Of a stretch of DNA of 64,000 nt, positions 25,784-34,741 are shown piece by piece. This stretch comes from Microbacterium aurugineum (lineage in GTDB: Bacteria > Actinomycetota > Actinomycetes > Actinomycetales > Microbacteriaceae): assembly GCF_023101205.1 (NCBI RefSeq), contig NZ_CP078078.1:3543411-3607410 (forward strand), read 5' to 3'. A model generated the notes under the pieces. That model was not told where the DNA came from. It worked only from the letters and a program-made list of their open reading frames with translations, and did not search any database. Both the position numbers and the translations under genes were made by a program. Each line of letters opens with the position of its first letter. Positions within the stretch are counted from its first letter, which is position 1.

Positions 25784-26308
25784 TCAGCCCTTGCCGGGGT
25801 GGACGGTTCCGCACTGCGGGCAGGTGCGCCCCTCTTCGCTCTCGTAGAAGTCACGGAACACCGGCGGCAGGTCCTCGACGATGTCGCGCACCTGCAGCTC
25901 GACCTCGTGCACCTTGGCGTTGCAGTTCGGGCAGAACCAGGCGAACTTCTCGAGCGTGCCCTCTTCGCGGATGCGCTCGATCACGATGCCGATGGAGCCC
26001 TCTTCGGGGCGCTGCGGAGAGTGGAAGACGTTACCCGGCAGCAGCCACATCTCGCCCTCGCGGATGTCGACGCGCTGCAGACCGTCCGGCGTCTGGATGT
26101 TGACGTGCATGTTGCCGCGGTACTGGTAGAACCACTCCTCATAGGGGTCGAAGTGGAAGTCCGTGCGCTGGTTGGGTCCGCCGACGACCTGCACGATGAA
26201 GTCGCCCATCGGTGCCCAGGCGGCCTTGTTGTTGACCGGTGGCTTCAAGAGATGCTCGTTCTCCTTGATCCATGCGGGGAAATCGATGACGGGTGGGATG
26301 GTGCTCAT
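25784..26308 (-). CDS. 3-hydroxyanthranilate 3,4-dioxygenase
   Basis: 174-aa cupin dioxygenase that opens the ring of 3-hydroxyanthranilate. Fe(II) ligands His-x-Glu-His fit [20 protein letters not shown] and the later His of [13 protein letters not shown]. The bacterial form carries a C-terminal rubredoxin-like iron site, present here as CPNC and CPQC. ATG 26308 follows GAGGAGGAG and overlaps the TGA of the RidA gene by 4 bases. Length matches bacterial enzymes (about 175-190 aa). Confidence 0.96.
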   Translation of the reverse strand: MSTIPPVIDFPAWIKENEHLLKPPVNNKAAWAPMGDFIVQVVGGPNQRTDFHFDPYEEWFYQYRGNMHVNIQTPDGLQRVDIREGEMWLLPGNVFHSPQRPEEGSIGIVIERIREEGTLEKFAWFCPNCNAKVHEVELQVRDIVEDLPPVFRDFYESEEGRTCPQCGTVHPGKG

Positions 26309-26757
26309 TTCTCCTCCTCGAGAGTGGCAGCGGTGATGGGGTCGGGCCGGCGCGCGATCGCCTGGATCTCGATGCGCAGGTGCGGATGGGGCAGGGCGTG
26401 CACGGCGACCGTGGTGCGGGCCGGGCCCTGCTCGTCGAAGTACTCGGCCCAGACGGCGTTGTACGCGGCGAAGTCGTTCATGTCGACGAGGAAGGTGGTC
26501 GCCTGGACCAGATCGCCGAGGTCGCACCCGGCGGCGGCGAGCACCGCGCGGATGTTCTCGATGACGGCGCGGGTCTGCACCGCGATGTCGAGACGCGTGG
26601 CGCCGAGCTCGTCGACCTCCGCACCGGCGATCGTGTTGTCGGGGCGCCGGCTCGACGTCCCGGAGACGAACACGAGGTCACCGGAGACCTTCGCGTGCGG
26701 AAAGCGCCCTCGGGGCGTCGCCTTGCCCTCGACGAGGATCCCTCGTGAATCGGTCAT
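26305..26757 (-). CDS. RidA-family 2-aminomuconate deaminase
   Basis: 150-aa RidA/YjgF fold protein. Typical stretches: [39 protein letters not shown] and [20 protein letters not shown] with the conserved Arg and the final Glu. The known 2-aminomuconate deaminases of aminophenol and nitrobenzoate pathways belong to this family. Its place between the ring-cleavage genes and the oxalocrotonate decarboxylase gene supports the hydrolysis of 2-aminomuconate to 4-oxalocrotonate and ammonia. Confidence 0.88.
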   Translation of the reverse strand: MTDSRGILVEGKATPRGRFPHAKVSGDLVFVSGTSSRRPDNTIAGAEVDELGATRLDIAVQTRAVIENIRAVLAAAGCDLGDLVQATTFLVDMNDFAAYNAVWAEYFDEQGPARTTVAVHALPHPHLRIEIQAIARRPDPITAATLEEEK

Positions 26758-27557
26758 CGTGCTCCCTCCTCGGGCTCGTCGGATCCCTCGTGCGTGCGGA
26801 CGCCGACGCGCCCGAGTCCGGCGATGGACGCCTCGACGACGCCGCGGTCGGGCAGGGGGACGGCGGCGGTCGCGGCTCCGGCGAGCAGCACCATGCCGGC
26901 ACGCAGTGCGAACCCGTACCGCGCGGCGAGTCGTGCGGCCGCGGCGACGGCGCGCGCCGGGTCGCCCAGGATGGCGGCCGTCGAACCCGTGGCGCTGACC
27001 CGACCGTCGACCTCGAGCAGCACCGCTCTGTTGTCGAGGTCGCCGGCGCGGTCGAAGGGAGTCCAGGGACCGGTCGCGTACGCGGCGGCGGACGTGTTGT
27101 CGGCCACGACATCGGCGAGGCTGAAGCGGAAGTCCCGGTACCGCGAGTCGATGATCTCCAGGGCGGGAGCGACCGCCGCGATGAGGTCGGACAGCGGGCG
27201 CCCGGGGGCGGAGCCGTCGATGTCGGTCGCCAGGAGATACGCGACCTCGGGTTCGATGCGCGGGTGGATCGCGGATCGACGGTCGAAGACGGCGTCGTCG
27301 TCGAGGCGCATGGCATCGGTCAGAGTGCCGAGGATCACATCATGCACGCCCATCTGCTGGGCCTTCGCCTGACTCGTGAAGCCCAGTTTGAGGCCGGTGA
27401 TGCGCTCGCCGCGGGCGAGGCGGCGGGCGATCAGCGCGTGCTGTGTGGCGTAGGCGGTGTCGAGACCGACCTCCTCCTCGGAGGAGAGCTGAGCGATCGA
27501 GGTCGCGGTGCGCTGAGCGGTGTCGAGCGCGGCGGCGAACACGGCATCGGCGGTCAT
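26754..27557 (-). CDS. 4-oxalocrotonate decarboxylase
   Basis: 267-aa member of the hydratase/decarboxylase family. [20 protein letters not shown] and [10 protein letters not shown], then the metal-site [14 protein letters not shown], match 2-oxo-3-hexenedioate (4-oxalocrotonate) decarboxylases better than hydratases. Product: 2-oxopent-4-enoate plus CO2. It overlaps both neighbours by 4 bases. Its paralogue at 29517-30335 is the likely hydratase; the two enzymes normally form a complex. Confidence 0.88.
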   Translation of the reverse strand: MTADAVFAAALDTAQRTATSIAQLSSEEEVGLDTAYATQHALIARRLARGERITGLKLGFTSQAKAQQMGVHDVILGTLTDAMRLDDDAVFDRRSAIHPRIEPEVAYLLATDIDGSAPGRPLSDLIAAVAPALEIIDSRYRDFRFSLADVVADNTSAAAYATGPWTPFDRAGDLDNRAVLLEVDGRVSATGSTAAILGDPARAVAAAARLAARYGFALRAGMVLLAGAATAAVPLPDRGVVEASIAGLGRVGVRTHEGSDEPEEGAR

Positions 27558-28585
27558 GCGGTCGCCCCCGTCCGCGCGGCGACGAGGTCGAGGGCGACGT
27601 CCACGATCATGTCCTCCTGGCCGCCCACCATGCGGCGGCGACCCAACTCCACGAGGATGTCGCGGGCGTCGAGGCCGTGCTTCTCGGCCGCGCGCTCGGC
27701 GTGCAGCAGGAAGCTCGAGTACACGCCCGCGTAGCCGAGCGTGAGGGTTTCGCGGTCGACACGGACGGGGCGGCGCTGCAGCGGCCGCACGAGCTCCTCC
27801 GCCGCATCCTGCAGCGCGAACAGGTCGCAGCCGTGCTCCCAGCCGAGCAGGTCGGCCACCGCGATGAACGCTTCGATCGGGCAGTTCCCCGCGCCCGCCC
27901 CTTGCCCGGCGAGCGAGGCGTCGACACGGTACACGCCGTGCTCGACGGCCGTGACGCTGTTGGCCACGCTCAGCGAGAGGTTCTCGTGGGCGTGGATGCC
28001 GATCTGCGTGCCGGGGTCGAGGACCTCGCGGTAGGCGTCGACGCGGTCGGCGACATCGCGCATCGTAAGGCGCCCGCCGGAGTCGGTCACGTACACGCAG
28101 TGCGCGCCCGCGGCCTCCATGATCGTCGCCTGCGCGGCGAGGCCGCGCGGGTCGTTGAGGTGGCTCATCATCAGGAATCCCGAGACGTCCATGCCGTGCT
28201 CGCGTGCCCAGGTGATGTGCTGGATGGCGACGTCGGCCTCGGTGCAGTGCGTCGCCACCCGCACGCTCGCGACACCAAGATCACGGGCGCGGGCGAGGTC
28301 GTCGATCGTGCCGATGCCGGGCAGGATCAGGGTGGTCAGGACGGCACGGTCGAGCACCCCGGCCGCCGCTTCGATCCACTGCCAGTCGGTGTGCGCGCCC
28401 TGTCCGTAGGCGACGCTCGACCCTCCGAGACCATCGCCGTGGGCGACCTCGATGGCATCCACTCCCGCCGCTTCGAGAGCGCGGGCGATGCCCTGCACCT
28501 GATCGGTCGTGTAGCCGTGGCCGATCGCGTGCATGCCGTCGCGGAGGGTGACGTCCTGCACGTACACGCGGGGAGTGGTGGTCAT
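27554..28585 (-). CDS. 4-hydroxy-2-oxovalerate aldolase
   Basis: 343-aa Mn-dependent aldolase of the DmpG/BphI family, splitting 4-hydroxy-2-oxovalerate into pyruvate and acetaldehyde. TIM-barrel start [18 protein letters not shown] with the catalytic Arg/His, [29 protein letters not shown] and the metal-binding HxH in [16 protein letters not shown]. The C-terminal helices contact the acetaldehyde dehydrogenase, whose gene is adjacent and overlaps by 4 bases, for substrate channelling. Confidence 0.95.
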   Translation of the reverse strand: MTTTPRVYVQDVTLRDGMHAIGHGYTTDQVQGIARALEAAGVDAIEVAHGDGLGGSSVAYGQGAHTDWQWIEAAAGVLDRAVLTTLILPGIGTIDDLARARDLGVASVRVATHCTEADVAIQHITWAREHGMDVSGFLMMSHLNDPRGLAAQATIMEAAGAHCVYVTDSGGRLTMRDVADRVDAYREVLDPGTQIGIHAHENLSLSVANSVTAVEHGVYRVDASLAGQGAGAGNCPIEAFIAVADLLGWEHGCDLFALQDAAEELVRPLQRRPVRVDRETLTLGYAGVYSSFLLHAERAAEKHGLDARDILVELGRRRMVGGQEDMIVDVALDLVAARTGATA

Positions 28586-29520
28586 GCGGGAACCCCTGTC
28601 CGTTCGGCGACGAGTCGCTCGGCCGTGCGCAGGGCGGCCGAGGTCATGATGTCGAGATTGCCCGCGTACTCCGGAAGATAGTGGCCGGCGCCCGCCACCT
28701 CCAGCAGGACGGCCACGCGGGTTCCTCGGAACGGACGGTCGAGAGCCGGCACGTACGCCTCGTCGACCGCGTCGAACTGCACCTGTTGCTTGAGGCGATA
28801 GCCCCCGACATAGGCCTGCACGTCGGCGACCATGGCATCGACCGAGGCGCTCACGGCATCGCGATCCAGCGTGGCGGGGTCGCCCTCGACCAGGCAGAAC
28901 ACCGTGTCGCGCATGATGAGGGGCGGGTCGGCGGGGTTGAGCACGATGATGGCCTTGCCGTGCTCGGCGCCGCCGATCACCTCGAGCGCGCGGGCAGTGG
29001 TCTCGGTGAACTCGTCGATGTTGGCCCTGGTGCCGGGGCCGGCTGACTTCGAGGCGATCGAGGCCACGATCTCGGCGTAGACCACCGGGGCGACGCGTGA
29101 CACGGCGGCCACCATCGGCACCGTGGCCTGGCCGCCGCAGGTGACCATGTTCACGTTGGTCGCACCGAGGTGGGCGTCGAGATTCACGACCGGTACGACG
29201 TACGGCCCGATGGCGGCGGGGGTCAGGTCGACCATGAGGCGTCCGGCGTTGCGCACGAGCGCGTCGTTGCGGGCATGGGCTCCCGCCGAGGTCGCGTCGA
29301 ACACCAGCTCGACGTCGGCGAACTCCGGCATCGCGATGAGCCCGTCCACCCCGTCATGGGTGGTGGCGACACCGAGTCGACGTGCGCGGGCCAGGCCGTC
29401 CGAGCGCTCGTCGATGCCCGCCATCGCGACCACGTGGAGGCTCGTCGAGAGCCGCTTCACCTTGATGAGCAGATCGGTGCCGATGTTGCCCGAGCCGATG
29501 ATGGCAATGCCGATGGTCAT
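28582..29520 (-). CDS. acetaldehyde dehydrogenase (acetylating)
   Basis: 312-aa DmpF/BphJ-type enzyme, converting acetaldehyde, NAD and CoA to acetyl-CoA. N-terminal Rossmann motif [17 protein letters not shown]; catalytic Cys in [40 protein letters not shown] further on. Length agrees with the family. Works as a complex with the aldolase encoded next, so that the toxic aldehyde is passed directly. Confidence 0.96.
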   Translation of the reverse strand: MTIGIAIIGSGNIGTDLLIKVKRLSTSLHVVAMAGIDERSDGLARARRLGVATTHDGVDGLIAMPEFADVELVFDATSAGAHARNDALVRNAGRLMVDLTPAAIGPYVVPVVNLDAHLGATNVNMVTCGGQATVPMVAAVSRVAPVVYAEIVASIASKSAGPGTRANIDEFTETTARALEVIGGAEHGKAIIVLNPADPPLIMRDTVFCLVEGDPATLDRDAVSASVDAMVADVQAYVGGYRLKQQVQFDAVDEAYVPALDRPFRGTRVAVLLEVAGAGHYLPEYAGNLDIMTSAALRTAERLVAERTGVPA

Positions 29521-30335
29521 GCTGCAGCCCTTTCCGATACGGTGCCGAAGAAGTCTGCTCGGACGTCGCCGAGTCCTTCGAGGCGCGCGCGGAACACTCC
29601 GGCGGTCGCGTCGACCATCGGGCCGAGCGCGCCGGAGAGGATCACTTCGCCCGCGCGCAGCGGCTGTCCGCGCCGGGCGACCTCACGCGCGAGCCAGGCG
29701 ACCGCGATGACCGGACTCCCGAGGCACGCGGCACCGGATCCGGTCGAGACCGGGCGGCCTTCACGGTCGAGGGTCATGCCGAGCGTCGTGAGGTCGAACC
29801 CGTCGAGGCGCCGGGGCGTCGTACCGAGCACGACCGCCCCGCTCGACGCGTTGTCGGCGATGGTGTCGGTGATGCGGATGTCCCAGTCGGCCACGCGGGA
29901 GTCGACGACCTCGATCGCGGGCAGCACGAACTCCGTGGCCCGGATGACGTCGGCGACGTGCGTCGTGGGGGAGTCCAGGTCGCGGCCGAGCACGAAGGCG
30001 ACCTCGGCCTCGGCGCGCGGCTGCAGGAAGCGCGCGAGGTCGATCGGCTCGCGGTCGGCGAAGATCATGTCGTCGAGCAGCACGCCGTAGTCGGGGCTGT
30101 CGACGCCGAGCTGCGTCTGCACGGCGGGGGACGTCAGCCCGATCTTGCGACCGACGAGGCGTCGTCCCTCCTTGAGTCGCCGGGCGATGCCGAGCGACTG
30201 GACCGCGTACGCGGCATCCTGATTCGTCTCGCCGAGCAGGTCACGTACCGGCGCGCACGGCCGTCCGGACTCGGCGGCCCGCCGCAACCGCTCGTCGGCG
30301 GCGCGGACGGCGTCGACGTCGTGCTCGGTGCTCAC
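29517..30335 (-). CDS. 2-oxopent-4-enoate hydratase
   Basis: 272-aa hydratase of the MhpD family, adding water to 2-oxopent-4-enoate to give 4-hydroxy-2-oxovalerate. Motifs [20 protein letters not shown] and [17 protein letters not shown] (metal site E-x-E) favour hydratase over decarboxylase. GTG 30335 overlaps the ALDH stop by 4 bases; the longer open frame upstream is a shadow of the ALDH gene. Confidence 0.9.
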   Translation of the reverse strand: MSTEHDVDAVRAADERLRRAAESGRPCAPVRDLLGETNQDAAYAVQSLGIARRLKEGRRLVGRKIGLTSPAVQTQLGVDSPDYGVLLDDMIFADREPIDLARFLQPRAEAEVAFVLGRDLDSPTTHVADVIRATEFVLPAIEVVDSRVADWDIRITDTIADNASSGAVVLGTTPRRLDGFDLTTLGMTLDREGRPVSTGSGAACLGSPVIAVAWLAREVARRGQPLRAGEVILSGALGPMVDATAGVFRARLEGLGDVRADFFGTVSERAAA

Positions 30336-31840
30336 AGCTGCACGCACACGTTCGTCGGCTCGGTGTAGAACTCGAGCGAGTGGTGGCCGCCCTCTCGGCC
30401 GATGCCGGAGAGCCCGACCCCGCCGAACGGGCTGCGCAGGTCGCGCAGGTACCAGGTGTTGACCCACGACATGCCGGTGCGCATCTGCTGCGCGACGCGG
30501 TGTCCGCGGGTGAGGTCGGTCGTCCAGGTGACGGCGGCCAGTCCGTAGTCCGTGTCGTTCGCCAGCGCGATCGCTTCCTCCTCGGTGTCGAACGGGATGA
30601 GGGCGGCGACCGGGCCGAACACCTCTTCGCGTACGGTGCGGTGGCTGTTGTCGAGGCCGGTCCACAGCGTCGGCTCGATCCACGATCCGCCGTCGAGTCC
30701 GTCGCCGAGCGTGGGGATGCCTCCGCCCGCGAGCACGGTCGCGCCCTCGGCGACGGCGAGGTCGAAGTACGACAGGACCTTGTCGCGGTGGGCTTGCGAG
30801 ATGAGGGGGCCGGTGGTCGTGGCCGGCTGCTCCGGACGGCCCAGGCGCAGGCGGGCGGCGTGCTCGGCGAGTCCGGCTGCCACGTCGTCGAAGACCGCGC
30901 GCTGCACGTAGATGCGCTCGGTGCACAGGCACACCTGGCCGGTGTTGAGATACGTGGAGCGGGCGAGCCCGGCGACGGCCGCGTCGAGATCGGCATCGGC
31001 GAACACGAGCGCGGCGTTCTTGCCGCCGAGCTCGAACGAGACGGGGCGCACGCGCGGCGCCACGGCCCGCATGATCGCGGATCCGGTGGACGATTCGCCG
31101 GTGAAGGTGACGCCGTCGATGCCCGGGTGCGTCGTGAGCGCCTCGCCGGCGGAGTCGGCGCCGAAGCCGTGCACCACGTTCACCACTCCGGCGGGGACCC
31201 CGGCCTCCGCCAGGATCTCGGCGAGCAGGGTCGCGGAGGAGGGCGTCTCCTCCGAAGGCTTGATGACGACGGTGTTCCCGGTGGCGAGAGCGGGTGCGAG
31301 CTTCCACGTGAGCAGGAGCAGCGGCAGGTTCCAGGGCACGATCACCGCGACGACGCCCAGCGGCTTGCGCACCGCGTAGTTCAGGGCGCGGCGGCCGTCG
31401 GGCAGCTCGGTGAGGAACGAGTCGAGCCCGGCGGTCGAGACCGTGTCGGCGAACGATCGGAAGTTCGCGGCGGCCCGGGCCACGTCGAGGTCGCGGGCCA
31501 GGGTCTCGGGCTTGCCGGTATCGCCCACTTCGGCCGAGACGAGTTCGTCGGCGCGGCGGTCGATGGCGTCGGCCACTCCGCGCAGCAGGCGGGCGCGCTC
31601 GGCGACGGTCATCCGCCCCCAGGGGCCGTCGAACGCGGCACGGGCGGCCGCCACCGCACGATCGACCTGTTCGGTGCCGGCCTCGTGCACCTCGGCGACG
31701 ACCGAACCGTCGACCGGACTGATCTTGGTGAAGGTGGCGATTCCCTCCACGCGCTCGCCGGCGATCATGTTGTGGATCGCGCGGGGCGCCTGGCCCTGCT
31801 CCGCAGCACGGAGGGGAGGCGTCATCGTCTCGAAAGGCAT
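30332..31840 (-). CDS. 2-aminomuconic/2-hydroxymuconic semialdehyde dehydrogenase
   Basis: 502-aa NAD-dependent ALDH. Cofactor site VIVPWNLPLLLLTWKLAPAL, catalytic Glu in SFELGGKNAALVFADADLD, catalytic Cys in NTGQVCLCTERIYVQ. First gene of the operon, 83 bases from the divergent LysR gene. The neighbours make 2-aminomuconate semialdehyde the expected substrate, oxidised to 2-aminomuconate. Sequence alone would not separate it from hydroxymuconic semialdehyde dehydrogenases. Confidence 0.93.
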   Translation of the reverse strand: MPFETMTPPLRAAEQGQAPRAIHNMIAGERVEGIATFTKISPVDGSVVAEVHEAGTEQVDRAVAAARAAFDGPWGRMTVAERARLLRGVADAIDRRADELVSAEVGDTGKPETLARDLDVARAAANFRSFADTVSTAGLDSFLTELPDGRRALNYAVRKPLGVVAVIVPWNLPLLLLTWKLAPALATGNTVVIKPSEETPSSATLLAEILAEAGVPAGVVNVVHGFGADSAGEALTTHPGIDGVTFTGESSTGSAIMRAVAPRVRPVSFELGGKNAALVFADADLDAAVAGLARSTYLNTGQVCLCTERIYVQRAVFDDVAAGLAEHAARLRLGRPEQPATTTGPLISQAHRDKVLSYFDLAVAEGATVLAGGGIPTLGDGLDGGSWIEPTLWTGLDNSHRTVREEVFGPVAALIPFDTEEEAIALANDTDYGLAAVTWTTDLTRGHRVAQQMRTGMSWVNTWYLRDLRSPFGGVGLSGIGREGGHHSLEFYTEPTNVCVQL

Positions 31841-31884
31841 GGGCTCAGGCTAGGAAGGTTCGAGGGATGCCGACAAATACTCTC

Positions 31885-31916
31885 TTGATGCACTGCCATG
31901 CCCGTACGGCTATAGT
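31885..31916 (+). promoter_or_regulatory. lysR promoter and LysR box 1
   Basis: ATGCCCGTACGGCTATAG (31898-31915) recurs as ATGCCCGAATGGTCATAG at 32894-32911, 14 of 18 positions identical. The -10 TATAGT (31911-31916) of lysR overlaps it and ends 7 bases before the ATG, so the message is probably leaderless. TTGATG (31885-31890) is a possible -35, though the 20-base spacer is long. Confidence 0.55.
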
Positions 31917-31923
31917 CCCGATC

Positions 31924-32892
31924 ATGGTCACCGATCGACTGCTCGACGGACGGGTCAAGATCCGCCACCTCGTCCTCGTCACCGCCATCGCCGACGAAGG
32001 CACCCTGGTGCGCGCCGCCGAGTCGCTGCACATCACGCAGCCCGTGGTCACCCGAGGGCTCCGTGAGGTCGAGGAGGTGCTCGGCGTGCCCCTGTTCGAG
32101 CGGATGCCCCGGGGCGTGAAGCCGACGCCGTACGGTGACTCGTTCATCGAGCGCGCCCGGTCGGTGCTCGCCGAGCTGCGCGCCGCGGGCGAAGAGGTGC
32201 GGCTGCTGCAGTCCGGTCAGCTCGGCACCGTCACGGTCGGCACGCATCTCGCCGGATCGAACCTGCTGCTGCCGCGCGCCATCGCCGCGCTGAAGGTCGA
32301 GCATCCGCGGTTGACGGTGGTCGTGCGCGAAGGCACGCCCGACACCCTGCAGCAGCTTCTCCTCGCAGGCGACCTCGATCTCACGGTCGGACGGCTCTCG
32401 CCGACGGTCCCGGTCCGTCTCGAGCAGGAGCGGCTGCACCAGGAGCCGATACGTCTGGTCGCTCGCGCGGGGCATCCCGTGCTCGGCGGTGTCAAGGCGA
32501 ACTCGCTCGCCGAGCTGCTCGCGTACCCCTGGATCTTCCCGGTCGCTCAGACCGCGCTGCGCGCCGAGCTCGAAGCGGTGTTCTTCCATGAAGGGCTGCC
32601 GCTGCCGCCCGACCGGGTGGAGTGCACGTCGATGCTGACGTTGCGGACTCTGCTGATCTCGACCGATGTGATCGCGGCGCTGCCGATGTTCATCGCCGTC
32701 GACGACCGCGAGCTGCGGATCCTGCCCACCCCCCTGAGCTCGATCCGTCGATCGGTCGGAGTGACGCTGCCGAAGGATCGGGCACCGTCGCCGGCGGCGT
32801 CCGCGCTTCTGAGTCATCTGCGCGAAGAGGGCGCGCGGCTCGCCGAGTTCGAGCGCGAGTACGCCCTGACGGAGTCCCGACCGCTCGGCTGA
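31924..32892 (+). CDS. LysR-family regulator of the kynurenine/meta-cleavage operon
   Basis: 322-aa LysR regulator. Winged helix about residues 12-70: LVLVTAIADEGTLVRAAESL, HITQPVVTRGLREVEEVLGV, PLFERMPRGVKPTPYG. Effector domain resembles the GbpR/CbbR group with LGTVTVGTHLAGSNLLLP. ATG 31924 sits at the expected transcription start. It is divergent from the nine-gene operon and upstream of the LVIVD gene; matching boxes lie before both, so it probably activates both in response to a kynurenine-pathway compound. Confidence 0.9.
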   Translation: MVTDRLLDGRVKIRHLVLVTAIADEGTLVRAAESLHITQPVVTRGLREVEEVLGVPLFERMPRGVKPTPYGDSFIERARSVLAELRAAGEEVRLLQSGQLGTVTVGTHLAGSNLLLPRAIAALKVEHPRLTVVVREGTPDTLQQLLLAGDLDLTVGRLSPTVPVRLEQERLHQEPIRLVARAGHPVLGGVKANSLAELLAYPWIFPVAQTALRAELEAVFFHEGLPLPPDRVECTSMLTLRTLLISTDVIAALPMFIAVDDRELRILPTPLSSIRRSVGVTLPKDRAPSPAASALLSHLREEGARLAEFEREYALTESRPLG

Positions 32893-32893
32893 T

Positions 32894-32930
32894 ATGCCCG
32901 AATGGTCATAGCTCTGGCCCGTATGGATAT
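32894..32930 (+). promoter_or_regulatory. LysR boxes 2 and 3 upstream of the LVIVD gene
   Basis: ATGCCCGAATGGTCATAG (32894-32911) matches box 1. A degenerate third copy, TGGCCCGTATGGATAT (32915-32930), follows 21 bases later, two helix turns. Tandem sites on one face are usual for LysR activation sites. Confidence 0.5.
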
Positions 32931-33016
32931 TGGACAGCATCGCTTCTCCAGGGTGAATCTGAGGAGGACGACACGACGTCGTGACGATCTCACCCGATTC
33001 AGCCAATGGAGGCGAC

Positions 33017-34630
33017 ATGGCCGGCTCTCCCTACGTGCCCGACGCGAAGAAGTACCGCCCGGAGGATTTCCGCCGGGTCGCGGGCGAACCGGCCGATCCC
33101 GACCCCTCGACCTGGGGTATGCAGCCGGACGGGACCTTTCTGCCGCCGGCGCATACGCCGTCCGTCCCGCGTGACGTGTTCGTCGACTGGCCCGGTCAGC
33201 TCGACTATCGCGACCCCGAGACGTACACGTTCAATGCGAGCGCCGAGGCGTTCTACCCGATCGTGGTGAACACGAGCCACTCCTGGCAGTGCATCTACGA
33301 CTGGGATGGCCGACGCCTCATGCTGCACTACGGCGGTGGCAACCACTGGAAGCTGTACGACATCACCGACCCGCGCGACCTCACGATCGTCGACGAGGAG
33401 CAATGGGGGTGGGATGATCCGCGTCCGCAGTTCGGCGCGACGACGGTGCAGTGGAACGAGAAGCTCGGGAAGCACATCGCCATCCAGGCGAGCGAGACCC
33501 CGCGGTACTTCCTCAAGGGGCGGGTCGCCAACAAGTGGATCGACGACACCGTCGAGGGTCAGTTGAAGGAGTGGCAGGGCCTGCGCGGCTTCCGCACCTG
33601 GGAGATGAACGGACCCAGCCCGCGGGAGTGGACGCTCCTGACCGAGGTCTCGACCGATCCGAACCACGGGCCGGACGAGATCCAGGAGGGCAACGGCGTC
33701 CTCGACCTGCCGGTCTACTACGGCGACAAGTACCTCTTCGTGGCGACCGCGCCCGACAACACGTTCACCAACCAGCCGTACAAGACCACGCTGTGGACGG
33801 CGGGGCATGCAGCGTACGACGTCTCCGACCCCGCGAAGCCCGAACTGCTCTCGACCTGGTGGGTGCCCGGATCCCGCGCCGGCGAGGAGGCCGACTCCGA
33901 GTACCTCGCCGACAACGACCGCTGGAACAACAAGACGAGCTGGTTCGGCTCTCGCATGGGCGTCTTCATGCCCCGCTCCGTGGAGTCGGGCTATCGCTAC
34001 GCCTACGCCGCGCAGGGGGGGCAGGGCTTCTTCGTCCTCGACGTCTCCGATCCGACGAACATCCATCACGTCGGATGGTGCCCGCTGCCCACGAGCGTCG
34101 CCGGGACCGAAGGCGACAACGTCGACACCACCCAGGTCGAGGAGACCGGGTACGTGTACGTCTCGGGCTACCCGATGAACACCGACTGCTACGAGCCGGC
34201 CAAGGAGATCTACCAGATCGACGTGTCGGACCCGACGAATCCGCGGGTGGTGCGCACTCTGCCCCGACCGACGCCGCCGGCAGAGGCCGCGTTCACCGAC
34301 TGGGCACAGCGCCGCGGCTCGTTCGGCCCGAAGCGTTCGGGGTACTTCACGAACACCGGAACCCCGCACGGCGGCGTCGTCCCCTACGCGTTCTACGCCG
34401 CGGGGCTGCAGATCTTCGACGTGCGCGATCCCGAGAACCCGCAGGTCGGCGCCTACTTCGTGCCTCCGATGGGTCTGAAGGACGACGATGACCTCGCCGC
34501 CCCCGTGCACGGGATCTTCGTCGAGTGGGACCGGAACCTGATCTGGCTCTTCGCCAATCACGGCATCTACGCGGTCTCGACCCCGCTGCTGGGCGAGCCC
34601 GTCATCGGCATCCCCGCCGCCGACGGCTGA
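33017..34630 (+). CDS. LVIVD-repeat (beta-propeller-like) protein
   Basis: 537-aa soluble protein without signal peptide. At least five blade-like repeats end in a V-S/T-D-P motif: LYDITDPRDLTIVD, AYDVSDPAKPELLSTWW, FFVLDVSDPTNIHHVGW, IYQIDVSDPTNPRVVRTL and LQIFDVRDPENPQVGAYF, as in LVIVD-repeat propellers. It is rich in His/Asp/Trp (for example HYGGGNHWKLYD, LAAPVHGIFVEW), which could form a metal or substrate site. ATG 33017 follows TGGAGG. It shares LysR boxes with the kynurenine operon. Function unknown; an enzyme or carrier for an upper-pathway step is a guess only. Confidence 0.8.
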   Translation: MAGSPYVPDAKKYRPEDFRRVAGEPADPDPSTWGMQPDGTFLPPAHTPSVPRDVFVDWPGQLDYRDPETYTFNASAEAFYPIVVNTSHSWQCIYDWDGRRLMLHYGGGNHWKLYDITDPRDLTIVDEEQWGWDDPRPQFGATTVQWNEKLGKHIAIQASETPRYFLKGRVANKWIDDTVEGQLKEWQGLRGFRTWEMNGPSPREWTLLTEVSTDPNHGPDEIQEGNGVLDLPVYYGDKYLFVATAPDNTFTNQPYKTTLWTAGHAAYDVSDPAKPELLSTWWVPGSRAGEEADSEYLADNDRWNNKTSWFGSRMGVFMPRSVESGYRYAYAAQGGQGFFVLDVSDPTNIHHVGWCPLPTSVAGTEGDNVDTTQVEETGYVYVSGYPMNTDCYEPAKEIYQIDVSDPTNPRVVRTLPRPTPPAEAAFTDWAQRRGSFGPKRSGYFTNTGTPHGGVVPYAFYAAGLQIFDVRDPENPQVGAYFVPPMGLKDDDDLAAPVHGIFVEWDRNLIWLFANHGIYAVSTPLLGEPVIGIPAADG

Positions 34631-34648
34631 CACCCGTCACCCCGGAAC

Positions 34649-34695
34649 TTCGGCGCCCGCCCTGCACATAAGGGGCTTGCAGGGCGGACGCCGAA
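34649..34695. repeat. intergenic hairpin after the LVIVD gene
   Basis: 18-base arms (34649-34666 / 34678-34695) pair except for one C/A mismatch, enclosing an 11-base loop. The arms start TTCGGCG and end CGCCGAA. No U-run. Likely transcription end of the LVIVD gene. Confidence 0.6.
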
Positions 34696-34741
34696 TCCCC
34701 GCTCCCGTACCCTCCGCGACGATCCCTCCCGAAAGTGATCC

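Noticed and set aside
29517..31307. A 596-codon minus-strand frame suggesting a fusion protein
   Set aside because: Only its C-terminal 272 residues form a protein (the hydratase); the rest is the ALDH gene read in another frame.
31841..31923. GntR operator upstream of the kynurenine operon
   Set aside because: No TGGATMC-type dyad is present there; that operon is assigned to the divergent LysR instead.
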